Shown here piece by piece: positions 44,676 to 53,083 of a DNA stretch of 64,000 bases. This stretch comes from Fictibacillus barbaricus (GTDB lineage Bacteria; Bacillota; Bacilli; Bacillales; Fictibacillaceae). The notes under the pieces are model-generated. The model did not search any database, had not been told where the DNA came from, and saw only the letters and a program-made list of their open reading frames with translations. A program made the translations under genes and the position numbers. Location: the NCBI RefSeq assembly GCF_014635025.1, contig NZ_BMCE01000002.1:744001-808000 (forward strand), given 5' to 3'. Each line of letters opens with the position of its first letter. Position 1 is the first letter of the stretch.

Positions 44676-44692
44676 AGGATGGTTTTTTTTGC
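44651..44692 (+). terminator. Terminator of comFB
   Basis: AAAACCATC pairs with GATGGTTTT; eight T follow. Confidence 0.8.
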
Positions 44693-44736
44693 AAAAAAAC
44701 TCTTGTCTCTTTATTTCAATTTTTCAGAAAAGTTTC

Positions 44737-44765
44737 TTGCGAGAGTTTTTTTCTTATGATATATT
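44737..44765 (+). promoter_or_regulatory. Sigma-A promoter of the cold-shock gene
   Basis: TTGCGA and TATATT are separated by 17 bases. Transcription would begin near 44772, giving a leader of about 95 bases, which is typical for csp mRNAs and their temperature control. Confidence 0.6.
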
Positions 44766-44867
44766 TGTGACAACCATTCAGTACTGGATTACATCTTTTA
44801 TCAAGTGTTTGAAAGTGGTTTGGTAATTACAGAGCACAAAAGTGCAAACGTTTTAGGAGGCATTCAC

Positions 44868-45068
44868 ATGCAAACAGGAAAAGTAAAATGGTTTAACGCA
44901 GAAAAAGGTTTTGGCTTCATCGAAGTTGAAGGTGGAGACGACGTATTCGTTCACTTTTCTGCTATTCAATCTGATGGATTCAAAACTCTTGAAGAAGGTC
45001 AAGATGTAGAATTCGAAATCGTTGACGGAGCTCGCGGACCACAAGCAGCTAACGTAACTAAAAAATAA
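44868..45068 (+). CDS. csp: Cold-shock protein (CspB/CspC family)
   Basis: This 66-residue single cold-shock domain has both RNA-binding motifs, KGFGFIE (RNP1) and VFVHFSAI (RNP2). It acts as an RNA chaperone. AGGAGG stands 8 bases before the ATG at 44868; an in-frame reading from 44805 would run through the leader. The long leader is typical of the family. Confidence 0.96.
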   Translation: MQTGKVKWFNAEKGFGFIEVEGGDDVFVHFSAIQSDGFKTLEEGQDVEFEIVDGARGPQAANVTKK

Positions 45069-45083
45069 GCACAGCCCATATAT

Positions 45084-45113
45084 AAAACCCGGCAGTCTAT
45101 GCCGGGTTTTTTC
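45084..45113 (+). terminator. Terminator of the cold-shock gene
   Basis: AAACCCGGC and GCCGGGTTT form a perfect stem followed by TTTC. Confidence 0.9.
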
Positions 45114-45162
45114 TGTGTAACTATTTCATATAAATGAAGAGGCCTCTCTCTAGAAGTGAGCC

Positions 45163-45306
45163 TTAATCTTTCAGTCTGACTTTCATCTTATAGTTTTGTA
45201 TTTTCCCAAGTATGTCTATCTTATCCTCGTTTGAAAATATTCCAAGTTTGTGTAGGATCAATGTGTACTGCTGCAATTTAAATAATGAACTTTCTTTGCA
45301 CCACAT
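45163..45306 (-). CDS. Small basic protein, 47 residues, unlisted
   Basis: ATG at 45306 is preceded by AGGTGA at 5 bases and opens 47 sense codons to TAA at 45163. The protein begins MWCKESSLFKLQQY and continues with ILHKLGIFSNEDKIDI and a basic end; it has no membrane helix and looks like two amphipathic helices. A perfect -10 TATAAT (45355-45360) lies about 50 bases upstream, after the terminator of the gene before it, so it may be its own unit. I do not recognise a family. Codon use is normal for the window. Confidence 0.6.
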   Translation of the reverse strand: MWCKESSLFKLQQYTLILHKLGIFSNEDKIDILGKIQNYKMKVRLKD

Positions 45307-45320
45307 GGCGATCACCTATC

Positions 45321-45334
45321 TTTCCTTAAGGAAA
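45321..45334. repeat. 14-bp palindrome in the leader of the 47-residue gene
   Basis: TTTCCTTAAGGAAA is a perfect palindrome between the -10 box and the ribosome site of the small gene. It could be an operator or a leader hairpin that hides the start. Confidence 0.4.
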
Positions 45335-45404
45335 CTTTTTTATCCTTTGCAAATATTATATGCCACATGCTACATTTATGTCTCATATTCTTTTTTATTA
45401 CTAT

Positions 45405-45437
45405 AATTTTAAAGCGTACCCTACGAGGTACGCCTTA
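45405..45437 (-). terminator. Terminator of the lipoprotein gene
   Basis: On the minus strand GGCGTACC and GGGTACGC pair around TCGTA, followed by TTTAAAATT. The T run is weak. Confidence 0.6.
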
Positions 45438-45444
45438 TTTGTAT

Positions 45445-46317
45445 TTATTTTGTTTGAAGGGTGGAAAGCATGGCCCAGATGGCTTGCTCCCATTTTACTG
45501 AGTTCTGGTGTTGAGGCAAGCTCACAGTGTATTTTACTTTATCACCGTTTTCCAAGTTCTGAAAAACAATATATTTTTTAAATGAATCTTTTGATGCTGT
45601 AATGAAAAGTTCCGTGGACCCAAAGGCAGGTCCCGCTGTTTCCCTGCCATTTACTTCTTTTATATCCCCTACTGCCTTCAGCTCATCGTTTGCCCACTTC
45701 TTTAAATCATCAACTGATGCATCCTCTGATAGCGGCTCGATTCTAACAAAAGTTTCAGCAAAATCGGCAACAAATAGCAAGTCTTTTTGTGGTTCTTCTG
45801 CTGTAAACTCAAAGTCTGGCAATTTATAAAAATGGTAATTAAGCTCACTCTCTATAAGGGATGCAGCCTCTTCAACTGAAGTACCGTTAACCGTGTATTT
45901 TAGCATTTTAGTAGGTGCTAACTCAGGCTGGCCAGTTTCAGCAGGTGTTATCCTCTCAAGAATCCATTGGTCATTCTCATTCTTTTTATAAACGATTGTT
46001 ACTTTTGATCCATCTTTTAATGTTGCAATCGTGTCACGCACTTCTTCTGTTAAACGCAAAACAAGAATTTCACCAGCAGCTTTGACTTCAATCGAATTAT
46101 TGTCGATCTGACCAATATAGGTGGCTTCTTCTTCAATTGAAGTAATCGTTTCTGCAGCCGGCTCTTCTTTTTTCTCTTCTTTGGTTTGCGTTTGTGCCGG
46201 TTCAGCAGTTTTAGCAGCTTGATCTTTCTTTTCAATGTTTTCGGATTTACTCGAGCAAGCAGAAAGCATAAGAACCAATGCTACCATCCAAACCTTTATC
46301 CATGTATTATTAGTCAT
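45445..46317 (-). CDS. Lipoprotein of unknown function
   Basis: This 290-residue lipoprotein has a signal peptide and lipobox LSACSS, then a low-complexity Lys/Glu/Ala/Thr linker (about residues 25-60) of the kind that spans the cell wall, and a globular part rich in beta strands. The ATG at 46317 has GAGGTG 6 bases upstream; the GTG in that site is an in-frame decoy. I do not recognise a domain. Single gene. Confidence 0.75.
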   Translation of the reverse strand: MTNNTWIKVWMVALVLMLSACSSKSENIEKKDQAAKTAEPAQTQTKEEKKEEPAAETITSIEEEATYIGQIDNNSIEVKAAGEILVLRLTEEVRDTIATLKDGSKVTIVYKKNENDQWILERITPAETGQPELAPTKMLKYTVNGTSVEEAASLIESELNYHFYKLPDFEFTAEEPQKDLLFVADFAETFVRIEPLSEDASVDDLKKWANDELKAVGDIKEVNGRETAGPAFGSTELFITASKDSFKKYIVFQNLENGDKVKYTVSLPQHQNSVKWEQAIWAMLSTLQTK

Positions 46318-46449
46318 AATTATCACCTCATAAATTTAGACGACTCTTCAAAAAAATTGTTACATATTGGAATTACCATCTTTAATTTCATAAAAAAGAT
46401 GTCGATATAAGAACAGCACTTATACATTCTAAAACGGAGATGAATAAAT

Positions 46450-47925
46450 TTGAATCCATCATTTGCCTCAGATTTACAAACAAACAAACTTGTAACAAAA
46501 ATGCTTTGGGGAATGTTCTTTCTGGGCCTTGCAAGTACATATGCCAGTACAAAAACGGCAGGTAGCGTATTGTTTTATGGTGGAGCAGGATTAGTTATCC
46601 TTCTTTCTCTTACGATTTGGACGTATCAAAAATGGGCAACACGCTTTGTTCAGTATTATGTAGTCATTGGTATAACCCTTTTAACCGTTATTATGGCAGA
46701 CTCAAACCCAAAGATCTCTACTTATTTGATGACTTATGTATGTTTGGCTGTAATTACGTTGTATCATAATTACATTTCTATTTTACTATCGGGTGTAGGC
46801 GGATTATTGTTAACCAATTTTTTCTTTTTCCAATATAAAGACACGATGTTTGCGGGTCAAGATCCGAAAATCATTATTTCTCTTAATGTTTTTTTTGTAG
46901 TTATCACAGCAGCCCTAGTGGCTCAGGTAAGAATCGGCCAGCGTATGCAAGAAAATATGATAAACGCTGAAAAACAAGCCGAAAGTGATAAAGTTAAGCT
47001 GCAGCAATTGTTAGCCAAAATAAAAGATGCATCAGATAACCTTCATCTTTTCAGTCAGTCTGTAAAAGGAAACGTTACTAGAACAGGTGAGATCTCTAGC
47101 CACATTACATACGCCTTTACTGAAGTCGCAAAGGGAGTAGAATCACAAGCTGTGAGTGTTGGTGGTATGAGCCAATCTGTAACAAGTACTAATGAGGCAG
47201 CAAAAGGACTTTTTCAGCACTCTAGCGATATGAAAAAACTATCTGAACAAACTGCCTTAATTACAAAAGTTGGTGAAAATCAAGTTTCCGAACTTTCCAT
47301 AAAGATGGAAGAAGTCAGCGAACTTATGCGACAAACGAATTCATTAATGCACGAATTAAATGCTCAAAGTGAATCGATTGAAGGAATTTTAACAACGATT
47401 GAAGAAATCTCTTCTCAAACGAATCTGCTGGCTTTAAACGCAGCGATTGAAGCTGCACGTGCTGGAGATCAAGGAAGAGGCTTTGCGGTAGTAGCTGATG
47501 AAGTTAGACGGTTAGCAGAAGACTCAAAGAACTCAACGAAACAGATCGCCGGCATTCTTGAAGAGATTCGCAGCAAAGCAAAACAAGCTGCCCAATTTGT
47601 AGATGGATCACAAGGGGTAGTCACATCGAGTCTAGAAGCAACACAGAAAACAACACATAACTTTAATCAAATCCTAAAAAATGCAGATCAAGTTGCTGCA
47701 CAGTCTTCTCAAGTACAAGAGTTGATCAACCAGTTATATGAGTCTACTGGATATATTGTAGGAGAAATTCGATCTGTTTCCGGAATTGCTGAGACTTCAA
47801 GCGGCTCTGTTGAGGAAGTTCTTGCATCTGTTGAAGAACAACATAGATGTGTCGAAGAGGTTGTGGAAAGCTTTAACCAATTTGAAGCACTTACCACAGA
47901 ACTAAATGAACTTGTAAAAGAATAA
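46450..47925 (+). CDS. Methyl-accepting chemotaxis-type transducer with membrane sensor domain
   Basis: This 491-residue protein has about six closely packed membrane helices (residues 15-160), then a coiled coil and a cytoplasmic signalling domain with the highly conserved hairpin [19 protein letters not shown] (about 325-345) and [14 protein letters not shown]. No large external ligand domain or HAMP is obvious, so it may sense a membrane or small-molecule signal, as in several Bacillus transducers. TTG start with GGAG about 10 bases upstream. Confidence 0.88.
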   Translation: MNPSFASDLQTNKLVTKMLWGMFFLGLASTYASTKTAGSVLFYGGAGLVILLSLTIWTYQKWATRFVQYYVVIGITLLTVIMADSNPKISTYLMTYVCLAVITLYHNYISILLSGVGGLLLTNFFFFQYKDTMFAGQDPKIIISLNVFFVVITAALVAQVRIGQRMQENMINAEKQAESDKVKLQQLLAKIKDASDNLHLFSQSVKGNVTRTGEISSHITYAFTEVAKGVESQAVSVGGMSQSVTSTNEAAKGLFQHSSDMKKLSEQTALITKVGENQVSELSIKMEEVSELMRQTNSLMHELNAQSESIEGILTTIEEISSQTNLLALNAAIEAARAGDQGRGFAVVADEVRRLAEDSKNSTKQIAGILEEIRSKAKQAAQFVDGSQGVVTSSLEATQKTTHNFNQILKNADQVAAQSSQVQELINQLYESTGYIVGEIRSVSGIAETSSGSVEEVLASVEEQHRCVEEVVESFNQFEALTTELNELVKE

Positions 47926-47982
47926 AGAAATAAAGTGCCTTTTCATGATAAAGTGGAAAGGTATTTTTGTCGGAGGAAATAA

Positions 47983-48012
47983 AAACAGCCGCCATAAGGC
48001 GGTTGTTTTTAA
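47983..48012. terminator. Terminator at the end of the Gly/Pro-rich protein gene
   Basis: AACAGCCGCC and GGCGGTTGTT form a stem with loop ATAA and T runs on both strands, overlapping the minus-strand stop. Confidence 0.8.
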
Positions 48013-48443
48013 TAGCAATAAAACGAATTGATTTGGCGAGTGTCCATGCCAAAGTAAACCCAGCGGCGTCCGTTCCAACGGAAACCGGCAACAGATCGGC
48101 GGCCGACAAATGTGAGCCATGCCCAAAAACCAGGACCCCATTTTGGCCAGATGTACACGAATTGATACAAACAAGGTCTGATTGCCCCTGGATCAACTGC
48201 GTAAATTCCAGGCTGGCCTCCACCCCCGCCGCCTCCTTGCAAACTATAACCTTGGGATTGTGATGGTGTAAATGAAGGTGGTGCTGATGTTGGTGCCATA
48301 CCACCGCCTCCGCCACCCCCTCCAGGAGGTCCTCCGGGAGGTCCACCTGGAGGGCCAAATCCTTGACCGCCTCCTGGTCCAAAACCTTGACCTCCGCCTT
48401 GCCCAGGGAAGAAAGGGAAACTTCTATTACTCAAACTATTCAA
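48009..48443 (-). CDS. Gly/Pro-rich protein with aromatic C-terminal domain
   Basis: This 144-residue protein has a Gly/Pro/Gln low-complexity N-terminal half (FGPPGGPPGGPPGGGG) and a compact C-terminal domain rich in Trp, Tyr and Arg (IYAVDPGAIRPCLYQFVYIW ... VGRRSVAGFRWNGRRWVYFG) ending in Cys-Tyr. Proteins of this shape are widespread in spore-formers and are often labelled only hypothetical. A surface or spore-coat role is a guess from composition. No signal peptide is seen. The coding strand has many G runs that could fold as G-quadruplexes. Confidence 0.75.
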   Translation of the reverse strand: MNSLSNRSFPFFPGQGGGQGFGPGGGQGFGPPGGPPGGPPGGGGGGGGMAPTSAPPSFTPSQSQGYSLQGGGGGGGQPGIYAVDPGAIRPCLYQFVYIWPKWGPGFWAWLTFVGRRSVAGFRWNGRRWVYFGMDTRQINSFYCY

Positions 48444-48594
48444 CTCCTGTAAAAATTGGTATTCGCTTCAGTTTATTCACTTCATACTAAAACGTATAGA
48501 CAAGTATCCCGACTGCGATTAAAAGGATTGCTTTACACTAGATTCGGGTATATTACAGGAAACACCTATGTTTTCTTATAAGGAGGATGACAAG

Positions 48595-48702
48595 ATGGGT
48601 AGACTCAGTAAAGGTATAAAAGGAATGGCTTTCGCCTTTTTATTAAAAGAAGGAAAAAAAAGACTTTTGCCAATTATTAAACGGAAATTGAAAAGCCGAT
48701 AA
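48595..48702 (+). CDS. Small cationic peptide, 35 residues, unlisted
   Basis: ATG at 48595 follows AAGGAGGATGACAAG, a very strong ribosome site, and opens 35 codons to TAA at 48700-48702. The sequence begins MGRLSKGIKGMAF and carries 12 Lys/Arg and one acidic residue around a short hydrophobic patch (FAFLL), giving a strongly positive amphipathic peptide. A perfect terminator follows at once. I do not recognise it; membrane, RNA or spore binding are all possible. Confidence 0.65.
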   Translation: MGRLSKGIKGMAFAFLLKEGKKRLLPIIKRKLKSR

Positions 48703-48705
48703 GCG

Positions 48706-48736
48706 AATAGACCCCTATTACGGGGTCTATTTTTTG
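48706..48736 (+). terminator. Terminator of the small cationic peptide gene
   Basis: AATAGACCCC and GGGGTCTATT form a stem with loop TATTAC followed by TTTTG. Confidence 0.9.
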
Positions 48737-48816
48737 ATATCAAATTAAAGCGAGGGCTAGCAGGTGTGAATATAATTGTTGCAACACCCGAGAGAATAAA
48801 TGAAAAGGATTCCTGA

Positions 48817-49923
48817 TCAATCGTTATTTTCCCTAAAAACCTTCATCTCATCACGTAAAAAGTGAACCTCAAACTCAATGACTGACTTTCCAATCTCCTT
48901 CTGAAACAAGCGGTAAAAGTTTTCTTTATTATTTAATAGCAATGTTTTTATTCTATCTTGTTTGCCGTCTCGAACCAGCTGATCGATTGCATAGTAACTT
49001 TGGCGATATGGCAAATGGGGAGAATTACGCCTGTTTTCATATGCCCACTCTTCAACTGTATCTAAGCGAGTGAATGGAATTAAATTAAGCGGGACAAAAT
49101 CCGGAACAGTCCTTATACTCTGTTTACCCGCGTATTCTGCAAGCCCTTCTTCAAACCACCTTGGCAAGTGCCGATTGTCCAAGCCATTTTCTGATAGGTA
49201 GCTTACGATCCAGTGATGTGTATATTCATGAGCGACCAACTCCAATAAACGGTCCCTATCTTTTTCCATCTCTTTCGTTACAAGCAGATGGATCGTCTCT
49301 TCTGCCGGAACATATAATGCTTGTAAATTTTCGTAAGAATGATGCGGTAAGTGTTTTTGGAAGATTAATGGATTTCGGTATAAAATGACAGTAACAGTGA
49401 CTGGATTATGAGCATCGATCCATCTGGAATTCGAACCTTGCATTTTGCGAATATGTCTTGATGCTGCCACTGCCAATTCCTCGTCCTGTTTTTCATAGAA
49501 AACAGAAGTAAGTGGGTCGAACCTATTTTCTAATGTTTTTAAAAAAGATATCTTCTCAAAGATCCTTTCTTTTTCAACTAGCACTGCTTCCATATAAAAT
49601 TGATTCTTTATTCTTGCTGAAAGATTTTGAGATAAAGAAGTATCCAATACATAGTTGGTTACGGATAGAAATACCGTTGTTAAAGCGACAACAAGAAGTA
49701 GAAGAAGACTTGCTCCTATTCTTTGTTTACCTAGTAATGAAGAACTGCTCTTATACAAACCAATAAAGCCTATAGAAAATAGCAAGAAACAAATGATGAG
49801 TACAATTACACCAAGAATCAATCCTTGTATTCCACTGAGCAGCAAGTATAGACCGTATAAAATGAACGGCCAAAAGAAGCTCCATAAAAGTGTCTTCATG
49901 ATGAATAACAGCTTCTTCAACAC
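48817..49923 (-). CDS. Membrane-anchored zinc metallopeptidase-like protein (peptidase MA-type)
   Basis: This protein of about 368 residues has three N-terminal hydrophobic helices and an extracellular gluzincin-like part. Zinc motif HEYTHHW (HExxH) lies in ELVAHEYTHHWIV, followed by the second-zinc glutamate in WFEEGLAEYAGKQ. It is probably a peptidase outside the membrane; substrate is unknown. The start is uncertain: GTG at 49923 or TTG at 49920, with GGAAG just upstream; a longer in-frame reading to 50049 would overlap the divergent gene. Confidence 0.75.
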   Translation of the reverse strand: MLKKLLFIMKTLLWSFFWPFILYGLYLLLSGIQGLILGVIVLIICFLLFSIGFIGLYKSSSSLLGKQRIGASLLLLLVVALTTVFLSVTNYVLDTSLSQNLSARIKNQFYMEAVLVEKERIFEKISFLKTLENRFDPLTSVFYEKQDEELAVAASRHIRKMQGSNSRWIDAHNPVTVTVILYRNPLIFQKHLPHHSYENLQALYVPAEETIHLLVTKEMEKDRDRLLELVAHEYTHHWIVSYLSENGLDNRHLPRWFEEGLAEYAGKQSIRTVPDFVPLNLIPFTRLDTVEEWAYENRRNSPHLPYRQSYYAIDQLVRDGKQDRIKTLLLNNKENFYRLFQKEIGKSVIEFEVHFLRDEMKVFRENND

Positions 49924-50023
49924 ATACACTTCCTTTTCTCTGTCAATAATTTTCAGAAGTTGTACTATTATCGATATGCACTCCATAAAATTATCATGAA
50001 TCTTAGTTTTTACAGGAGGCGCT

Positions 50024-50359
50024 ATGACCGGATACATCGTTGAAGGCAAAAGTGATCAACTGAGAGTGCAAAGTGTTCATCCACATGCCCATTTTGTTAT
50101 TTTGAACGGAATATCATTTCGTCATAAAGAAAGAAGAGCGATAGAAGAAGCTTTAACGCTGTGTGACGAAGTTTATGTTTTAACAGACCCTGATGAGCCA
50201 GGAGATAAAATCGCCCTTAAAATCATGGAAGCATATCCAGAAATCAAACGTATCCGAATCGATCCGAAAAAGGCAAGAAATGTTCGAGAACATCGTTATA
50301 AATACGGTGTAGAGTATTGCTCCAATCAATACTTAAAAGAGACACTTCCTGGAATTTAA
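50024..50359 (+). CDS. Stand-alone Toprim-domain protein, RNase M5-like
   Basis: This 111-residue protein is almost only a Toprim domain: catalytic Glu in GYIVEGKSDQLRVQ and the DxD-type motif LTDPDEPGDKI. It resembles the N-terminal part of RNase M5 (RnmV), which matures 5S rRNA, but lacks its C-terminal half. Whether it is a nuclease or a nucleotidyl-transfer helper is unknown. GGAGG stands before the ATG. Divergent from the peptidase gene. Confidence 0.8.
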   Translation: MTGYIVEGKSDQLRVQSVHPHAHFVILNGISFRHKERRAIEEALTLCDEVYVLTDPDEPGDKIALKIMEAYPEIKRIRIDPKKARNVREHRYKYGVEYCSNQYLKETLPGI

Positions 50360-50423
50360 GTTCTTTTTCAAGATTTCTCTAGAACCTCTCTTTTCCCTTT
50401 CCCTCTAATAAAACTTTACAAAG

Positions 50424-50462
50424 CAATAAAAAGACTGCAAAGAATTATCTCTGCAGTCTGCT
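50424..50462 (-). terminator. Terminator of the VOC-family gene
   Basis: On the minus strand AGACTGCA pairs with TGCAGTCT around about 11 bases and is followed by TTTTATT. Confidence 0.85.
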
Positions 50463-50464
50463 TA

Positions 50465-50839
50465 TCATTTACGTTCAAAAAACTCTAAGGATTCTTCATC
50501 AGGACCATAAAAGAAAAAGTACTTTCCGTTTGGAAGCTCTGTGATTTTTTTATCTTTTATCAAAACTCCCTCTCCTTTTAACAATTCAAACTTCTCCTCG
50601 ATGTTCGTAACAGAAAATGCGATATGATGGACTTTCCCTTCGTTTGTTACCTCACCTGTGTAGCCTGAAATCAGTTCAACAAGTACTTTTTCGCCTAATC
50701 CTAAAAACGCCAGTTCTACCGGAACACTCGTATGTTCAAATCGATCTAAAAGTTTAAGACCGAGTACCTCCGTGTAAAATGCGATTGAATTCTCCATGTT
50801 CGATACTATAATTCCTGTGTGTTCAATCCCTGTTATCAT
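50465..50839 (-). CDS. VOC-family (glyoxalase-like) protein
   Basis: This 124-residue protein has the single-module vicinal-oxygen-chelate pattern: IEHTGIIVSNMENSIAFYTEVLG at the start (in parts) and HHIAFSV in the middle, with a final Glu in ESLEFFE. Metal ligands His, His/Glu and Glu are in place. It resembles methylmalonyl-CoA epimerase and lactoylglutathione lyase relatives; substrate unknown. It follows an exporter gene with a gap of 18 bases, so both may be one unit. Confidence 0.8.
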   Translation of the reverse strand: MITGIEHTGIIVSNMENSIAFYTEVLGLKLLDRFEHTSVPVELAFLGLGEKVLVELISGYTGEVTNEGKVHHIAFSVTNIEEKFELLKGEGVLIKDKKITELPNGKYFFFYGPDEESLEFFERK

Positions 50840-50857
50840 TGTCGAAAAACTCCCCTC

Positions 50858-52081
50858 TTATGTTGATGCAGATTGTTGTTCAGCTAGTGTTTTCCGTATA
50901 CCCTCACCATATTGAAAAAACGGTAAAGCCAGCAGTGAAATAAGTGTTAGACAGCCGAACACATAAAATCCATGTTCGAATCCAAATGTACTCAGCAGCA
51001 TGCCGCCAATCCACGGACCTGCACTGAAACCAATTGAACGAAATGACATGGCTCCAAAATATGTACCTCTCATATGCTCTGGAGCTAAGTCATCCAGAAG
51101 CACATCGCTCATTACAAAAACAATAATTTCACCAACCGTTAAAAAGATCATACTAATAACCAAAAAGATCCAATTAGTCGATAACCCGAACCCTAACAGA
51201 GCAAGGCTGAATGCAATACTGCCAAAGCGAAGTGCGTTCATGGGCTGAAATCTATTTATATAGTTTGTGACGGGAAATTGCAGTACGAGTACAGTAATAG
51301 CATTTGTTACAACAAGATAGGCAAAGAGTTTAACACCATTTTCAAATTGTGGTGCGTTTCCTATATATTGCGCTAGTGTTGTATCCATTTGTGACTGTGC
51401 CATCATAACAATTGTGTTCCCGATCAGAAAAAAAGCAAGCACTTTATCATTCACTAGGACACGTAAAGCAGATTTCATAGAAAACTTTTTTTCTTCCCCT
51501 CTAGCTAATTCAGATGCATGTCCCTTTAATGTCACAACAATGAGGAGCGCGTATAAAAGATAGGCCAAAGCTGTAATATAAAAGGCCTTTGTTGAAGAAC
51601 TTGTTCCGAGCTGTGTACCGACGACCGGTCCGATAGCAGCACCTACATTGATCGCAAAGTAGCGAGCATTAAAAACCCGAAGACGGTTTTCTTTTGTTGT
51701 TACATCAGCAAGCAATGCTCTTGAAATCGGTTCAAACCAAGACCGACAGAGTCCGTTTAACATGTTAAGCAAAAAGAAATGCCAGGTAGCATCCGCGATG
51801 GCAAATCCAATAAAAACAACACTCCATGTAAAAATAGCAGCGGTCATCACCGGTACTCTTCCTATACGATCTGACAGATATCCACCAAAGAATCCGCCAA
51901 ATGTTCCGGTTAAAGCGCTAATGCCAATGATCAACCCTACCATAGAGGGATCAATACCTTTTTCGCTGTACAAATAGATTGCTAGAAACGGCATCGTCAT
52001 AAAGAATGCCGCACGGGTAAAAAGTGTACCTGAAACGATAACAATAACAGCAGGATGCCACTTAGCAAAAAATCCACTCAT
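50858..52081 (-). CDS. MFS exporter, DHA1 (12-helix) family, YttB-like
   Basis: This 407-residue protein has 12 hydrophobic helices and the DHA1 motif GGYLSDRIGRVPVM between helices 2 and 3. It resembles B. subtilis YttB/MdtH-type drug exporters. The start is ATG at 52081, since AAGGA stands 6 bases before it; the ATG at 52087 is within that site. A terminator and a mutually exclusive hairpin stand in its 5' leader, suggesting control by attenuation. Confidence 0.85.
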   Translation of the reverse strand: MSGFFAKWHPAVIVIVSGTLFTRAAFFMTMPFLAIYLYSEKGIDPSMVGLIIGISALTGTFGGFFGGYLSDRIGRVPVMTAAIFTWSVVFIGFAIADATWHFFLLNMLNGLCRSWFEPISRALLADVTTKENRLRVFNARYFAINVGAAIGPVVGTQLGTSSSTKAFYITALAYLLYALLIVVTLKGHASELARGEEKKFSMKSALRVLVNDKVLAFFLIGNTIVMMAQSQMDTTLAQYIGNAPQFENGVKLFAYLVVTNAITVLVLQFPVTNYINRFQPMNALRFGSIAFSLALLGFGLSTNWIFLVISMIFLTVGEIIVFVMSDVLLDDLAPEHMRGTYFGAMSFRSIGFSAGPWIGGMLLSTFGFEHGFYVFGCLTLISLLALPFFQYGEGIRKTLAEQQSAST

Positions 52082-52215
52082 CTCCATTCCTTCTCTCTTC
52101 TTTTTTCTGTTTTATAACTTTATCACTTTTTTAAAAAAGATAGAAAAGAAAATTTACATTTTTTGAAACTTATCTTTATTTCATTCGTCTTATATAGGTG
52201 TACCCCCCTTTCCCG

Positions 52216-52259
52216 AAAAAAGCCCTCCCCTATAAAGGGCTTTTTTCTTTGTTTATAGG
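52216..52259 (-). promoter_or_regulatory. Terminator/antiterminator pair in the MFS leader
   Basis: On the minus strand a terminator (AAAAAAGCCCT, loop, AGGGCTTTTTT; 52246-52216) stands about 130 bases before the exporter start. CCTATAAA (52259-52252) can instead pair perfectly with TTTATAGG (52236-52229), which uses the terminator loop and left arm, so the two folds exclude each other. This is the classical layout of an attenuator. Confidence 0.55.
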
Positions 52260-52397
52260 AATCTTTAGTCCGTCAACGCGACTTTGTCACAAAGTAATAA
52301 CGTTTATCAAAAAAATCACATATTCGTCCATTTTTCTATTGGCATTGCTATATTATAGACATCCCTATCAACAACCCCCTTTTTTCATTGTTAAAAA
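52260..52397. other. Leader region upstream of the MFS gene
   Basis: Part of a 360-base gap. It holds a -10-like TATAAT on the minus strand (52352-52357) without a good -35, a 15-bp palindrome ACTTTGTCACAAAGT (52281-52295), and a 10-codon open frame starting with GTG on the minus strand that encodes a hydrophobic peptide (MIFLINVITL). No larger gene is seen. Confidence 0.4.
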
Positions 52398-52399
52398 CG

Positions 52400-52442
52400 A
52401 AAAAGAGCGCTTAGAAGGAAATCCTTCAAAGCGCTCTTTTTT
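52400..52442 (-). terminator. Terminator of the DsbA-family gene
   Basis: AAAAGAGCGCTT and AAGCGCTCTTTT pair around an inner GAAGGAAATCCTTC hairpin, with T runs on both strands. Confidence 0.85.
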
Positions 52443-52450
52443 CTGTTAAT

Positions 52451-53083
52451 TTATTCGCATTCATCTCCTTCACAAAACTCATATTTCGTATCACGGATTG
52501 CACCTCTTAATGCTCGTTCAATATTGGCTTGTGGATGAAGTCCCTTTAATACCCGATCGCCGATAAAGATGGTAGGAACGGCAGTAATATCTAATTCTTC
52601 ATTTGCCTGACGTAAATATTCTGCTCTCTCTTTACTGAATTCACGAGACTCTAAGGCTTGTTGAAACGCCTCCCCATCCAGTCCAGCACCTTCTGCAATT
52701 TCACGAAGAACGGCAACCTGTCCAATATCTTTTCCTTCGTGATAAAAACTCTTAAAAACAAGATGTGCATATACTTGTTCTTTCTGATGTTTTTTTGCAA
52801 ACAGAAGACCTTCATGAGCGTAATAGGTATGCGGCTGCGGAGAGACATCTGGCAGAATCATCTCTACACCCATTTTTTTTGAAAGAGGCTGAACCGATTC
52901 TTGCCATGCTCTTTGAAGGTAATCGTCTTCTGGTCTCAACGTTTTCTGTGGAAATGGACGCAGTTCATATGGCATCCATTCAATGTCAACGTCTTTATCT
53001 TTTGTAGCTTCTAAAAGAGGTGTTTCAGCTAAAAAACAATAGGGACATACAAAGTCCGAGTATACTTTAATTTTAATAGTCAT
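52451..53083 (-). CDS. DsbA-family oxidoreductase, FrnE-like
   Basis: This 210-residue thioredoxin-fold protein has the active-site CPYC in YSDFVCPYCFLAE and the cis-Pro in ITAVPTIFI. The FrnE subgroup is cytosolic and linked to polyketide or stress redox chemistry; no signal peptide is present. The last residues carry an extra Cys pair (FCEGDEC) that could be a second redox site. Single gene. Confidence 0.88.
   Translation of the reverse strand: MTIKIKVYSDFVCPYCFLAETPLLEATKDKDVDIEWMPYELRPFPQKTLRPEDDYLQRAWQESVQPLSKKMGVEMILPDVSPQPHTYYAHEGLLFAKKHQKEQVYAHLVFKSFYHEGKDIGQVAVLREIAEGAGLDGEAFQQALESREFSKERAEYLRQANEELDITAVPTIFIGDRVLKGLHPQANIERALRGAIRDTKYEFCEGDECE

Noticed and set aside
45212-45406. 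Plus-strand 64-codon frame after the cold-shock gene
   Set aside because: No ribosome site; it is antisense to the better-supported 47-residue minus-strand gene.
47934-47976. Separate terminator for the chemotaxis transducer
   Set aside because: GCCTTTTC and GAAAGGT can pair weakly, but the stem is poor; the strong hairpin at 47983-48012 is the more likely end.
47891-48382. Histidine-rich minus-strand frame MDQEAVKDLALQ...
   Set aside because: It is a shifted reading of the Gly/Pro-rich gene; the His runs come from G/C-rich repeats in another frame and no ribosome site precedes it.
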